Counted from the first letter of the stretch, positions 18,556 to 29,195 are shown. The stretch is DNA of 36,024 bases from Caldimicrobium thiodismutans (GCA_002877875.1 PNIE01000005.1:1-36024), one strand, 5' to 3'. A program made the numbers and translations. Notes: generated from the sequence alone by a model not told the origin.

Positions 18556-19114
18556 AGGTTGTATGAGTCTCTCCTTCAGCTTTTATTTCCTGTAAAAGAG
18601 TTAATTTGAAAGGCTCAAGGGTAAGAAGGTAAACTTTAATAGGGTTGGAAGGATAAAGCTCTTTTAAAAAAGAGAGATAGAGATTTATTTGTTCTTCCTT
18701 AAGATCCTCTTGGTGAAGTTTTATTTCTATAAGGTATAAAACAGAATTTTTGACAATCAAAAGATCAGGGCGCAATCCCTGATTTTCCTTTTGGTAAAAA
18801 CCTTCAATTTCATAATAAATCTCACTGGGTTCTGAAAGAAGATCTTTTAAAAATTTCCAGGCTTCACTTTTAAGGGCCTTACTTAGAATATTATAAGCTT
18901 TTTCTTCAAAATATTCTCTCTCCGAGAGAAGTTCTTGATTAAAGGAGATAGCTTTTGTGATCAAAATTTTTAATTCTTCCCTTGAAGGATTAAAAATTTT
19001 TTGGTAAAGGAGGTGTTCTATTAAGAAGTGTAAAATTTCACCAAGTCTTTGATAGGTAGTTTTTTCTTGTAATGATTTTGAAATCTCTCTCTTTTGATAA
19101 AATTTTAAAGGCAT
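18497..19114 (-). CDS. Stand-alone RecB/AddA-type PD-(D/E)XK nuclease domain protein
   Basis: RLGEILHFLIEHLL, LRPDLLIVKNSVLYLIEIKLHQEDLKEEQINLYLSFLKEL; lies directly upstream of the AddB-like gene with a 59-bp overlap. Confidence 0.6.
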   Translation of the reverse strand: MPLKFYQKREISKSLQEKTTYQRLGEILHFLIEHLLYQKIFNPSREELKILITKAISFNQELLSEREYFEEKAYNILSKALKSEAWKFLKDLLSEPSEIYYEIEGFYQKENQGLRPDLLIVKNSVLYLIEIKLHQEDLKEEQINLYLSFLKELYPSNPIKVYLLTLEPFKLTLLQEIKAEGETHTTYGNKGLFHSTQLSIFEKFS

Positions 19115-19141
19115 ATAAATAAATTAACATGGAAAAAGAAG

Positions 19142-19168
19142 TTGTCAAAAAATTTAAAAAGGTATAAT
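19142..19168 (+). promoter_or_regulatory. Sigma-70-type promoter upstream of ilvE
   Basis: TTGTCA, 15-bp spacer, perfect TATAAT at 19163-19168. Confidence 0.5.
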
Positions 19169-19201
19169 TTTTAGATTAAGATTTTTTTGAGGGATGAGAA
19201 A

Positions 19202-20290
19202 ATGGAAATAGAACTTAATCTTCTTCCAGAGGAGAAGAGAAAGGCTCCAGACTTTGAAACCCTTAGTTTTGGCCGAGTTTTTACTCCTCATATGTTTTTA
19301 ATGAATTACGATTGTAGTAGGGGGTGGCATTCAGCCAGAATAGTTCCCTTTAGCAAGCTAGAACTTCATCCTGCAGCCATTGTGCTACACTATGCTCAGA
19401 CTATTTTTGAAGGCTTGAAGGCTTATTTTGGAGTTGATGGAAAGATTAGGCTTTTTAGACCCTGGGAAAATGCTAAAAGATTTAATCGTTCTGCTGAGAG
19501 ACTTTGTATTCCTACCATTGATCCTGACTTTTTTCTCAAAGCTATAAAGACTCTGGTTTGGATTGACAGAGATTGGATCCCAAGAAAAAAAGGAGCCTCC
19601 TTGTATATTAGACCTTTTGTTTTTGGAACTGAAGGAACCTTAGGGGTTAAACCAAGTCATGAATATCTCTTTGTGATTATTTTATCACCTGTTGCAGCCT
19701 ATTACGAAGAGGGCTTTAATCCCATAAAAATTTATGTAACTGAGAATTATGTAAGGGCCTTTCCAGGAGGTACAGGGGATGTTAAAGCTGGTGGAAATTA
19801 TGCTGCCAGTCTTAAGGCCCTTGAAGAGGCTAAAAAGAAAGGATATACCCAGATCCTATGGCTTGATGGGCTTGAAAGAAAATATGTAGAAGAAGTAGGA
19901 ACTATGAATATCTTTTTTTACTTTGAAGATGAACTGGTAACTCCTACTTTAACAGGATCTATTCTTCCAGGAATCACAAGAGATTCCGTCTTAAAACTAG
20001 CTCAACATCTCGGAATTAAAGCTGTTGAAAGAAGAATATCTATTGACGAGGTTATTGAAGGTATTGAAACAGGAAGACTCAAGGAATGCTTTGGAACAGG
20101 GACTGCTGCTGTTATCTCTCCTGTAGGTAAAATTTATTTTCGTGAGAAGGAGTATTTGATTAATAACGGTGAAACAGGTCCAATTGCTACAAAGTTTTTT
20201 AATTATTTAACAGGCCTTCAATACGGAGAGATTGAAGATGCTTTCGGTTGGACTATGATTCTTGAAGATCCCTTTAAAAATAAGGATTAA
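19202..20290 (+). CDS. ilvE: Branched-chain amino acid aminotransferase (track start 19187 is a TTG overlapping the RBS)
   Basis: HYAQTIFEGLKAY, FRPWENAKRFNRSAERL, GGNYAASLKA, EEVGTMN, LTGSILPGITRDS. Confidence 0.92.
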   Translation: MEIELNLLPEEKRKAPDFETLSFGRVFTPHMFLMNYDCSRGWHSARIVPFSKLELHPAAIVLHYAQTIFEGLKAYFGVDGKIRLFRPWENAKRFNRSAERLCIPTIDPDFFLKAIKTLVWIDRDWIPRKKGASLYIRPFVFGTEGTLGVKPSHEYLFVIILSPVAAYYEEGFNPIKIYVTENYVRAFPGGTGDVKAGGNYAASLKALEEAKKKGYTQILWLDGLERKYVEEVGTMNIFFYFEDELVTPTLTGSILPGITRDSVLKLAQHLGIKAVERRISIDEVIEGIETGRLKECFGTGTAAVISPVGKIYFREKEYLINNGETGPIATKFFNYLTGLQYGEIEDAFGWTMILEDPFKNKD

Positions 20291-20742
20291 GCAAAATCTA
20301 TTATTTTTTGAGCTTTTGCCATTTCACGATGAGCAGAAACAGCTTTGTCAAGTTCTAAATCTGCAGCCTCTTCAAGCCCCTTATCCCTTAAAACTTGACT
20401 TCTTGCCATATAAGCGGCGGGATACATCGGATTAAGGTCAATAGCTTTAGTAAAGAGTTCTAAGGCCCTATCTAAATCCTTTTTCCTATAATAAATTTGT
20501 CCAAGTCGAAAATAGAGTCTATAGTTTTCAGGTTCAATTTCAAGGGCAAAGTTCAAATCTCTTTCCGCAGCTTCAAGATCCCCTTTTTGAAGATAAATAA
20601 CAGCTCTTGCCTCAAGGGCCTTAACATGCCGTGCATCAAGCTCAAGAATTTTATTAAAATATTCAAGAGCGCTATCAAAATTCTTAACAGCAAGTTCTTT
20701 GGCTCCTTCTAAAAAAAGCTCCTCAAGGTCTATTTCAACCAT
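20287..20742 (-). CDS. TPR repeat protein
   Basis: Tandem TPR signatures: FDSALEYFNKILELDARHVKALEARAVIY, LYFRLGQIYYRKKDLDRALELFTKAIDLNPMYPAAY. Confidence 0.9.
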   Translation of the reverse strand: MVEIDLEELFLEGAKELAVKNFDSALEYFNKILELDARHVKALEARAVIYLQKGDLEAAERDLNFALEIEPENYRLYFRLGQIYYRKKDLDRALELFTKAIDLNPMYPAAYMARSQVLRDKGLEEAADLELDKAVSAHREMAKAQKIIDFA

Positions 20743-20980
20743 CTGAAACCTCCTGAGTTCTTTTTAGTTTCAATATTATATAACAAAATAACATTTCCCT
20801 TATCAAAAATCAAGAGAAGGTATTCCTCTATATCTTCTCATTTTATCCTTAACCACCTAATTCCTTTCCCTCTTTTTGGCATTTTTGGTTTAATTGGAAA
20901 GAACCCAAATCTATGAACTTATGTACTTTTCCACTTTTTATATTGACTTAAGGGAGTTATTGATTAATGTTTTTAAGGTG

Positions 20981-22300
20981 ATGCAGTATATAAAATGTGG
21001 AGCAGAAAAATTTGAATTTGAGATTAAACCCTTAGGGGGGTTATGCAAGCGTTGCCAAAAAGAGATTCCCGTTGTTTCTCTTACTACTCAGAATTTAAAG
21101 CTTTGCAAGTCTTGTTTTAATGCTATTCAAGAAAAAAGAGTTTATGAGACTGTTAAAAAATTTCGTATGTTTAATAAAGAAGATAGAATTGGGATTTTCC
21201 TTTCTGGCGGAAAAGACAGTGCAAGTTTAGCTACCCTCTTAAAGCGACTCTTTCCTGATTATTCCTTTCAAGGAATTTATCTTAATTTAGGAATTGGATA
21301 TTACTCTGAATATGCTGAAAAAACGGTAAGAGAATTGTGCGAAAAAATTGAGCTACCTCTCTTTGTGTATAATCTCCCCAAAGAAGAGGGTTTCTCTATT
21401 GATGAATTTGTTTTTACTAATTTTAGAGATAAGATTTGCTCAGTCTGTGGTGTCATAAAGAGATATTTATTTTCCAAGATGGCTAAGGCCCTTGGTCTTA
21501 CAGTTATTGCTACAGGACATCATCTTGACGATCTCCTCTCCACCTATTTAACCCTTTTTTTCAATGGAGATTTCCTTTCTTTAAAAAGGTTGTCGCCGGT
21601 AAATCTACCCTTGTATCCAGGCCAGGCTAAAAAGGTCAAACCCCTTTGCCAAATTCCTGAAAGGGAGCTTTTTTATTATGCCATTTTGAATGAACTTCCT
21701 TTAGAGGGATGTGCCTGTCCTCACGGAGAAATAACCCCTGCCAAAAAAATAAAATTCCTCATTGAGGAACTTTCGAAAGAGAATAGAACTTTTAAATATC
21801 AATTAATGTCAGTGTTTTTAAATAAATTTTTACCCTTGCTAAAAGAGGAAATTAAGGAAGAGACTCAGTTTAAACCTTGTTTAAGATGTGGTGAACCTAC
21901 AGCCTCAGCCAATGAACTATGTAATCACTGCCGAAGGATTGAACTCTTAGAGAGAGTAAAAGATAGAAGGCTTGAGTTAACCTTTGAAGAGTGGTTGAAA
22001 TATTCTCAAGGGGAATCCAAAGAGAGCTGGGTCATTTTTGATGTAAGAGAAAAGGAGGATTATTTAAAAGGCGCTTTACCTGAGGCTAAGTGGATTTCTA
22101 AAGATCTCCTTGAGAATGAAAGAGAGCTTATAAAAACTTTTAAACCCTTTAGAGATAAAAACCTTCTCTTTTACTGCTATACTGGAAGATTGAGCTATTT
22201 TTTTACCTTAAAATTAAGAAAGTTAGGATTTAAAGCTTATAATTTGAAACATCCTGAGGAAATTTTCAATAAAGTTGATACTTTACAAAAAAATGTTTAA
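20981..22300 (+). CDS. TtuA/TtcA-type tRNA 2-thiolation enzyme with C-terminal rhodanese domain (track start 20894)
   Basis: CKRCQ...CKSC zinc finger; PP-loop SGGKDSASL; ICSVCGVIKRYLF and GCACPHG; second zinc finger CLRCG...CNHC; rhodanese VIFDVREKEDY...CYTGRLS. Confidence 0.88.
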   Translation: MQYIKCGAEKFEFEIKPLGGLCKRCQKEIPVVSLTTQNLKLCKSCFNAIQEKRVYETVKKFRMFNKEDRIGIFLSGGKDSASLATLLKRLFPDYSFQGIYLNLGIGYYSEYAEKTVRELCEKIELPLFVYNLPKEEGFSIDEFVFTNFRDKICSVCGVIKRYLFSKMAKALGLTVIATGHHLDDLLSTYLTLFFNGDFLSLKRLSPVNLPLYPGQAKKVKPLCQIPERELFYYAILNELPLEGCACPHGEITPAKKIKFLIEELSKENRTFKYQLMSVFLNKFLPLLKEEIKEETQFKPCLRCGEPTASANELCNHCRRIELLERVKDRRLELTFEEWLKYSQGESKESWVIFDVREKEDYLKGALPEAKWISKDLLENERELIKTFKPFRDKNLLFYCYTGRLSYFFTLKLRKLGFKAYNLKHPEEIFNKVDTLQKNV

Positions 22301-22332
22301 AATAATTAAAAATTATAAGCAAAGGAGTTGCC

Positions 22333-23670
22333 ATGGTTAGATTGGCTTTGGAAAGAGATTTACAAATCCTAAAAAATTTATTATTGGATATGGCTACCTC
22401 TGTTAGTGAAATGACTAGTGGAGCGATCCTTGCCTTTGAAAAACTTGAGGAATATAAGGCTAAAAAAGTCATAGAATTTGATAATCAAATAGATTATATG
22501 GAACACATGGTAACTCTTACCGCCCTTGAAATTGTTGCACTTCAGCAACCTGTAGCCAAAGATCTGCGGTTTATAGTTAGCTCCATAGATATCGCCAGAA
22601 ATCTTGAAAGACTTGCTGACCAGGCAGTGAATATTGCAGAAAGAGTGGCTAATCTTCTAAAATACAAGGATCATCTTCTTGTTTCTTGTAAGCTTAATAT
22701 TTTGGATATGGCAAGGGAAGCCCTTTTAATGCTTGAAAATGCCATTAATGCTTTTATTTCTGAGGATACAGAAAAGGCAAGAAGAGTTATAGCTCATGAT
22801 GATGTGGTGGATGAACTAAAAAGAGAATATATTAAACAGATAAAAGATTGTATGAGAGGAGATCCTTTACTTGTAGATGCAGGGGTAGAATATATTATAG
22901 TGGTTCAAAATCTTGAGAGAGTGGCAGATCTAGCTTGTAATATTGCAGAGGGTGTGATCTTTACTGTTGAAGGAAAGATGCCCAAGATAGAGAAAGTCAC
23001 TCTTCCCACAGTTCATGAGTTGCTCTTAAAGGAACTTCCTGTCTTTGATTATCTTCTCAAACATGCCAGGCTTGTCCTTGAATGCATAGAAAGACTTCCT
23101 TTAGCTTTTGAGGCCTATTTTAAACAAGATAAATCTCGCCTTGAGGAAATTGTAAGACACATTATCGAAATAGAAAGAGAGGCAGATAAAATAAAAACTA
23201 ATATTAGAGGACACCTTCCAAAGGGCCTTATTTTACCTGTAGAGAAATTTGAACTCTTTCTTTATTTAAAAGAACAAGACGCTATAGCTGATTCTGCTGA
23301 GCAAATCTTAACCTGGCTTTCCTTTAAAGAGATTAAATATCCTGAAGAGTTTTCTCAAAAACTTGAAGACTTGCTTTTGCAGAGTATTGAACCTTTAAAA
23401 TACTTTGAAGATATGATTAAATACTCCGGAGATTTTCTTATTACCTGGAATGAAGATTCAAGAAACCGGGCTAAAGAGCTCATTAGAGCCATTCGCTATA
23501 AAGAATTTTTAACCGAAGAGGCTGGCAATCAATTGAAAAAGTTCACCTTCGAGAGGCTAAGTGATCCAATGGAACTTTTATTTACTCTAAAGCTTATTGA
23601 TCTTATTTGCGATATTCCAGGTCACGCAGAAAATGCTGCTGACCTTATGAGAGCTATGATAGCCAAATAG
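22333..23670 (+). CDS. PhoU domain fused to PhoU_div/DUF47 domain
   Basis: N-terminal PhoU (VAKDLRFIVSSIDIARNLERLADQAVNIAE); C-terminal DUF47-like IEREADKIKTNIRGHLPKGLILPVEKFELFLYLKEQDAIADSAEQI. Confidence 0.88.
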   Translation: MVRLALERDLQILKNLLLDMATSVSEMTSGAILAFEKLEEYKAKKVIEFDNQIDYMEHMVTLTALEIVALQQPVAKDLRFIVSSIDIARNLERLADQAVNIAERVANLLKYKDHLLVSCKLNILDMAREALLMLENAINAFISEDTEKARRVIAHDDVVDELKREYIKQIKDCMRGDPLLVDAGVEYIIVVQNLERVADLACNIAEGVIFTVEGKMPKIEKVTLPTVHELLLKELPVFDYLLKHARLVLECIERLPLAFEAYFKQDKSRLEEIVRHIIEIEREADKIKTNIRGHLPKGLILPVEKFELFLYLKEQDAIADSAEQILTWLSFKEIKYPEEFSQKLEDLLLQSIEPLKYFEDMIKYSGDFLITWNEDSRNRAKELIRAIRYKEFLTEEAGNQLKKFTFERLSDPMELLFTLKLIDLICDIPGHAENAADLMRAMIAK

Positions 23671-23673
23671 CTC

Positions 23674-24279
23674 TCAATTGATCAAATTTCCTATACGAGA
23701 AAATCTTATTCTTCCCTTTTCACTGTCCCAAGAAAAGTAAATTATCAAGGCTTTCCCTTTAAGAGAATGAATAGGAACAAAACCCCAGAATCTACTGTCA
23801 TAACTTTGATCTCTGTTATCCCCCAGCACAAAAATATGACCCGGTGGAACCTTTACTGGCCCAAAATTATCTCTTGGGCTTATCTCTTTGGGATACACAG
23901 TGTTATCCGTAAATTGCACATAGGGTTCACTTAAAGGCCTCCCATTTACAAAAACCTTTTTGTTAATAATTTCTACTGTATCCCCCGGAAGGCCAATTAC
24001 CCTCTTTATGAAATCAAGTTTTTTATCTTCAGGATAGGTAAATACTACGATTTCCTGACGGTGAGGTAACCCCCAGCGATAGAGAAAATCGTCTTTTATG
24101 GGATTTCTGATACCAAAGGAAAGTTTATTGACTAAAAGATAATCCCCAACAAGCAAGGTAGGAATCATTGAGCCTGATGGAATTTTGTAAGCCTGAACAA
24201 TAAAGGTGCGTATAAAAAGAGCAAGAATTAGAGCAATAACTATACTTTTTAACCATTCAGCTATTTTATTCTGGAGCAT
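23674..24279 (-). CDS. lepB: Signal peptidase I
   Basis: TFIVQAYKIPSGSMIPTLLVGDYLLVNK, DFIKRVIGLPGDTVEI, GHIFVLGDNRDQSYDSRFWGFVP. Confidence 0.96.
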   Translation of the reverse strand: MLQNKIAEWLKSIVIALILALFIRTFIVQAYKIPSGSMIPTLLVGDYLLVNKLSFGIRNPIKDDFLYRWGLPHRQEIVVFTYPEDKKLDFIKRVIGLPGDTVEIINKKVFVNGRPLSEPYVQFTDNTVYPKEISPRDNFGPVKVPPGHIFVLGDNRDQSYDSRFWGFVPIHSLKGKALIIYFSWDSEKGRIRFSRIGNLIN

Positions 24280-24302
24280 CTTTCACCTCAGAGTACAAAT
24301 TT

Positions 24303-26111
24303 TTAAATCTTCAAAACCGCAAGAAAAGCCTCCTGTGGTATCTCTATATGACCTATAGCTTTAAGTCTCTTTTTACCCTCTTTTTGTTTTTCAAGGAGTT
24401 TTTTCTTTCTGGTTACATCTCCTCCATAACATTTAGCAAGGACATCTTTTCTTAGGGGAGGAATTCTTTCTCTTGCAATAATCTTACTTCCTATGGCAGC
24501 CTGAATTATTACCTCAAAAAGCTGTCTTGGAATAACCTCTTTTAATTTGGAAACAAGTTCCCTTCCCCTATAATAGGCCTTTTCCCTATGAACAATTAAG
24601 GAGAGAGCATCAACAGGCTGTTTATTTATAAGAATATCCATTTTTACAAGATCAGAGGCTCTATATCCTATAAATTGATAATCAAGGGAGGCATAACCCC
24701 TGGAATAGCTCTTCAATTTGTCATAAAAATCAAGGACGACTTCACTAAAGGGAAGCTCATACACGATAATTACCCGGTCTGGGGAAAGATATTTGATTTC
24801 CTTCTGAATACCCCTTTTTTCTTCACAGAGAGTTAAAAGGGAGCCAATATATTCTTTGGGAGTATAGATTTCGGCACGAATGTAAGGTTCTGAAACCTCA
24901 TCAATGAGTCCTGGATCTGGCCAATGAGCGGGATTTTCTATTTCAAGCTCTTTACCATTTTTCAAGCGAATTTTATACTTCACAGAAGGGGCAGTGGAAA
25001 TCAAATTTAACTTAAATTCCCTTTCAAGCCTTTCCTGAACAATTTCCATATGAAGAAGCCCTTGGAAACCACATCTAAAACCAAACCCAAGGGCTGCAGA
25101 GGTTTCCATTTCATAAGAAAAGGCAGGATCATTTAGCCAGAGTTTTTCAATAGCATCCTTAAGGGCTGAAAAGTCATCACTATCTACTGGGAAAATTCCA
25201 GCAAAAACCACTGGCTTTATCTCTTTAAATCCCGGAAGGGGTTCAACGTTGGCACTAGCCTCTGTAATGGTGTCCCCAATTTTAGCATCTCTTACCTCTT
25301 TAATCCCAGCAGCTATAAATCCTACCTCTCCTGCATATAAACAGTCTAGAGTAGTAGCCTCAGGAGCAAAAACTCCCACTTTGGTGACCTCAAAAACTTT
25401 TCCGGTAGAGAGGAATTTGATCTTCATTCCAGGATAGATTTTTCCATCAACTACCCTTAAAAGCACTACTACTCCTAAATAAGGGTCATACCAGGAGTCA
25501 AAAACAAGGGCCCTTAAAGGAGCCTCTCTTTTTCCCTTGGGAGGAGGAATTTTATTTACGATGGCTTCAAGAACCTCCTTAATCCCAATTCCCTGTTTAG
25601 CACTAACAAGAAGGGCATCCTCTGCAGAAAGCCCAATAATCTCCTCAATCTCTCTCTTAGTTTTTTCAATATCTGCCTGGGGCAGATCAATTTTGTTGAT
25701 TACAGGGATTATCTCAAGATTATTTTCTAAGGCAAGATATACATTGGCAAGAGTTTGAGCTTCAACTCCCTGGGAAGCATCTACGACAAGAAGAGCTCCT
25801 TCACAAGCAGAAAGAGCTCTTGAGACTTCATAACTAAAGTCCACATGCCCTGGAGTATCAATAAGATTTAACTGATAGATTTCTCCATTTTCCCTTTCAT
25901 AATAAAGTCTTACTGCCTGAGCTTTTATGGTAATTCCTCTTTCTCTTTCAAGGTCAAGTCTATCAAGATATTGTTCTCTCATCTCACGGGCAGATACTGC
26001 CCCAGTGATTTCAAGTAGACGGTCTGCAAGGGTAGATTTTCCGTGATCAATATGGGCAATAATACTAAAATTTCTTATCCTCTCCTGAGGAAATACCTTT
26101 TCTCTTTTCAT
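24303..26111 (-). CDS. lepA: Elongation factor 4 (LepA); track start 26150, likely start 26111
   Basis: [49 protein letters not shown]-terminal LepA domain. Confidence 0.96.
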   Translation of the reverse strand: MKREKVFPQERIRNFSIIAHIDHGKSTLADRLLEITGAVSAREMREQYLDRLDLERERGITIKAQAVRLYYERENGEIYQLNLIDTPGHVDFSYEVSRALSACEGALLVVDASQGVEAQTLANVYLALENNLEIIPVINKIDLPQADIEKTKREIEEIIGLSAEDALLVSAKQGIGIKEVLEAIVNKIPPPKGKREAPLRALVFDSWYDPYLGVVVLLRVVDGKIYPGMKIKFLSTGKVFEVTKVGVFAPEATTLDCLYAGEVGFIAAGIKEVRDAKIGDTITEASANVEPLPGFKEIKPVVFAGIFPVDSDDFSALKDAIEKLWLNDPAFSYEMETSAALGFGFRCGFQGLLHMEIVQERLEREFKLNLISTAPSVKYKIRLKNGKELEIENPAHWPDPGLIDEVSEPYIRAEIYTPKEYIGSLLTLCEEKRGIQKEIKYLSPDRVIIVYELPFSEVVLDFYDKLKSYSRGYASLDYQFIGYRASDLVKMDILINKQPVDALSLIVHREKAYYRGRELVSKLKEVIPRQLFEVIIQAAIGSKIIARERIPPLRKDVLAKCYGGDVTRKKKLLEKQKEGKKRLKAIGHIEIPQEAFLAVLKI

Positions 26112-26164
26112 AGTTAAGCTTAAAAATAACCAATCTGAAAGAAAAAACAAGATACTATAAGGGT

Positions 26165-26992
26165 CTATTCTCCTATTTTTACCAGCTTTCCTTCCTTTTT
26201 AGCAAGAGAAAAGGCATAGAAAAAGCACAAACTGCTTATTAATAAATATAGAAAAGTGAGAAGATAGCCTTTATAAAGAAGGTTGAAAGAAATTTTTTTG
26301 AAGAGAAGGAGGGTTCTGAAGGTTTCAAAGAAGTAAGAGGGTGGAACCAGGGTAGAGATTTTTTGAAAGGTAACTGGTAAGGCAGATACAGGGTAAAAGA
26401 CTGCGGAAAAGGGGAGAAATAGAAGGGCAAGAGCCCAGGCAAGAATTTCTGCCTCCTGCCCAAGATAAAGAATAAAAGCCATAGTAATAAGCCCTATGGA
26501 CCAGGCAAAAAGGATTAATCCAAAGGTGAGGTAAAAAACCAAAACTCCTTGGGAGAGAAAATTAAAATCAAAAAGTAAGCAGGAAAGCACCGTCATAATA
26601 CCTGAAGCAAGGGTTGCCTTAAAAAGGCTGTAAAGAACCAGTCCTAAAAGGTATTCAAAGATAGTTAAGGGAGAGACAAAAAGATGTAAAAGATTTCTTG
26701 CCCATATATCTTCAAGGAACCCAACAGCAAGTCCCTGCTGAGCTCTTATAAGGATATTCCAAAAAATTAGAGCTCCAAGAAATAGAGAGGGCATATTAAT
26801 CCCTCCCAAATCCTTCTGAAGATAAAGGGTTATAAATCCCCAAAGAAGGAGGTCTACAGTGGGCCAATAAAGTAAATCAATCCACCTACTCAAAGAATGC
26901 TTAAGCAAATAAAGATGTCTTAGTAAGATACCCTTTACTCTTCTGGGGCTAAAGGTTAACATCTCCAAAAACCTTAAAATATAGATCCTCAA
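26165..26992 (-). CDS. ABC-2 type transporter permease
   Basis: Multiple TM segments; overlaps the ATPase gene. Confidence 0.85.
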   Translation of the reverse strand: MRIYILRFLEMLTFSPRRVKGILLRHLYLLKHSLSRWIDLLYWPTVDLLLWGFITLYLQKDLGGINMPSLFLGALIFWNILIRAQQGLAVGFLEDIWARNLLHLFVSPLTIFEYLLGLVLYSLFKATLASGIMTVLSCLLFDFNFLSQGVLVFYLTFGLILFAWSIGLITMAFILYLGQEAEILAWALALLFLPFSAVFYPVSALPVTFQKISTLVPPSYFFETFRTLLLFKKISFNLLYKGYLLTFLYLLISSLCFFYAFSLAKKEGKLVKIGE

Positions 26993-27680
26993 GGTGAGAC
27001 ACAGAAAATTTATGAAAAACTTCCTTTAGAGTTCCGTATCCAATTATTTTTCCCTCTTTCAATAAAAGAATTTTATTAATAATTTTCTCAAGTTCTCCCA
27101 ATTGATGGGAAGTTAAAATAATAGCTTTGCCTTGCTTTTCAGCCCTATCTTTCAGAATAGTTCCTACATATTTAACATATTCTGGATCAAGGCCAGCTGT
27201 AGGCTCATCAAGAAGAAGGATCTCTGGATCAGAAAGATTAGCTCTAACTAAATTTAATCTCATCATTTCTCCAGAGGATAGAGCCCTTGAAAGGACCTTT
27301 TCTTTTTCTTTTAGTTTGAAAAGTTCTAAGAGTTCGTTAATTTTTCTTTCTGGCTCCTCTACCTCATAAAGATGAGAAAAGACCATAAGATTTTCTTTTA
27401 CGGTAAGGGAGTAGGGAAGGCTCACATATTGAGAGGCAAAGCCTACTCTTTTAAGAAGAGAGCTCCTCTCTTGAAAAAAATTTCTTCCAAAATAAAAAAT
27501 TTCTCCCTTTTCAGGAGTAATTATTCCAAGAAGAATATAAAGGAGGGTACTTTTTCCAGCTCCATTGGGACCTATAATACCTAGAATATCCTTAGGGTAA
27601 AGTTCAAATGAAATGTCTTTTAGAACCTCTTTTTTCCCAAAGCGTTTATAGATGCCCTTAACCCTTAAAAGAGGTTCCAT
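26949..27680 (-). CDS. ABC transporter ATP-binding protein
   Basis: Walker A GPNGAGKST, signature LSSGEMMRLNLVRA, Walker B ILLLDEPTAGLD. Confidence 0.95.
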   Translation of the reverse strand: MEPLLRVKGIYKRFGKKEVLKDISFELYPKDILGIIGPNGAGKSTLLYILLGIITPEKGEIFYFGRNFFQERSSLLKRVGFASQYVSLPYSLTVKENLMVFSHLYEVEEPERKINELLELFKLKEKEKVLSRALSSGEMMRLNLVRANLSDPEILLLDEPTAGLDPEYVKYVGTILKDRAEKQGKAIILTSHQLGELEKIINKILLLKEGKIIGYGTLKEVFHKFSVSHLEDLYFKVFGDVNL

Positions 27681-27691
27681 AATGACATAAC

Positions 27692-27719
27692 AAAAGCCCG
27701 CCTACTCTTGTGGGCTTTA
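27692..27719 (-). terminator. Probable terminator downstream of the 78-aa gene (minus strand)
   Basis: Inverted repeat AAAGCCC ... GGGCTTT. Confidence 0.55.
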
Positions 27720-27745
27720 TTAAGAAGGCAGAAGATAATAGGAAA

Positions 27746-27982
27746 TTATTGATCTTGAGGAGTTGGTTGATCACTAATTTTAGCTTTTTCTAAACGAGCC
27801 AGAGCCTGCTCAAGAGTCATTATGCCTTTGGCAACAGCATAAGCTACATAAGAATAAACAGTAGGATCATAACCCTCAGGTCTAGGGAAAAGGCCCTTAG
27901 CACGAAGCTTAGCTAATTTAGCCCTTCTTCTCCTCCTTCTCTCAATCTCCCTGACTCTTTCAATCTTCTTATGCCTTGCCAT
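27746..27982 (-). CDS. Small Arg/Lys-rich protein of unknown function, 78 aa
   Basis: MARHKKIERVREIERRRRRRAKLAKLRAKG; coding-like composition, own downstream terminator. Confidence 0.7.
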   Translation of the reverse strand: MARHKKIERVREIERRRRRRAKLAKLRAKGLFPRPEGYDPTVYSYVAYAVAKGIMTLEQALARLEKAKISDQPTPQDQ

Positions 27983-28040
27983 TGAGAATAAGACCTCCCT
28001 AACTGAATTTTACCTAAATATAAAATGATTTAACTTCTTG

Positions 28041-29189
28041 TCAAGAGGAAAAAACTATCTCTAAAATCTGGCCTTTAATTTTTGCTCCTTCGATCACCTT
28101 ATTGATCAAACTTCTTGGAAGGAAAAAGTGTTTTTTAAAGTTTCTAATTTTAATAATGAGGTCGTCTTCTTTCCTCACAATATCTGGCATTTCTTCAGGA
28201 ATATCTTTTAAATATAGCCTTAAATAGCATTTGCCGTCTCTCTCTAAAATTTCAAAGGGTTTGTCTTTATAAAAGACAAGGCTTGGGTCTTTTTCCCTGT
28301 AAATAGCTCTTCCAAATTCCTTTAGATTTTCTAAACCAAGAATTTCTCTTTCAAAATGGGGAATGAGAAAAACAGGAGTTGGCTCAAAGGTTTTTAAAAT
28401 TCTCTCCACGTAAGTCCTCTGATATTCATAAAAAGGGCTATCTTCCTTTGGGACTCTATTTAAAAAGAGGGCATCTACATTAAATCCAAAGAGGTGAAGA
28501 TAGGTATAGGCCTTTTCTGTTTCTCTTAAAACCATTTTTTCTGGATTGGTAACTAATCTAATACTTGAGATTTCAGGATTTTGAAGGAGATGATAAAGAT
28601 TATAGACCTGTCGGAACAAGTCCTCCAAGGCATCATAGGTCTCCTCTTCAGGAAGGGGCATATCTGATACCATTTTAGCAGCAGGCCTTATGAAACGCAT
28701 AACCTTTCTTTGAAGAGGAAGTATCTTTGTGATCCACCAACTAGCAGCATCAGGAAGACTAAGAAATCTCAAGGTCTCACCGGTGGGTGCTGAATCCACC
28801 ACAATAACCTCATACTCTCCCTCTTCATAATGTTTATTAATCCAAAGAAAGGCACAGACCTCTTCCATTCCGGGAAGGATTGCAAGCTCATCTGCCACAA
28901 TATTGTCTACCCCCTGCCATCTAAGTAAACTCTTCAAGTAATCCTTAAGCTTTCCCCAAAACTTCTCCACAGAAAAATAGACATCTATTTCCTGGGCATA
29001 AAGATTTTTATCTATTTTTAAAGGTTCTGGAGAAAGTTCTCTTTCAAGGACATCTGATAAAGAATGAGCAGGATCCACCGAGACTACAAGAACTTTTTTT
29101 CCAAGTTCAGAGAGAAAGGCAGCTGTTGCAGCTGAAATAGTAGTTTTCCCAACACCTCCTTTACCAGTAAAGAGAATAATCCTTCTCAT
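28041..29189 (-). CDS. ArsA/Get3-family ATPase
   Basis: GKGGVGKTTISAATAAFLSELGKKVLVVSVDPAHSLSD; VVDSAPTGETLRFLSLP. Confidence 0.92.
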   Translation of the reverse strand: MRRIILFTGKGGVGKTTISAATAAFLSELGKKVLVVSVDPAHSLSDVLERELSPEPLKIDKNLYAQEIDVYFSVEKFWGKLKDYLKSLLRWQGVDNIVADELAILPGMEEVCAFLWINKHYEEGEYEVIVVDSAPTGETLRFLSLPDAASWWITKILPLQRKVMRFIRPAAKMVSDMPLPEEETYDALEDLFRQVYNLYHLLQNPEISSIRLVTNPEKMVLRETEKAYTYLHLFGFNVDALFLNRVPKEDSPFYEYQRTYVERILKTFEPTPVFLIPHFEREILGLENLKEFGRAIYREKDPSLVFYKDKPFEILERDGKCYLRLYLKDIPEEMPDIVRKEDDLIIKIRNFKKHFFLPRSLINKVIEGAKIKGQILEIVFSS

Positions 29190-29195
29190 AAAGTT

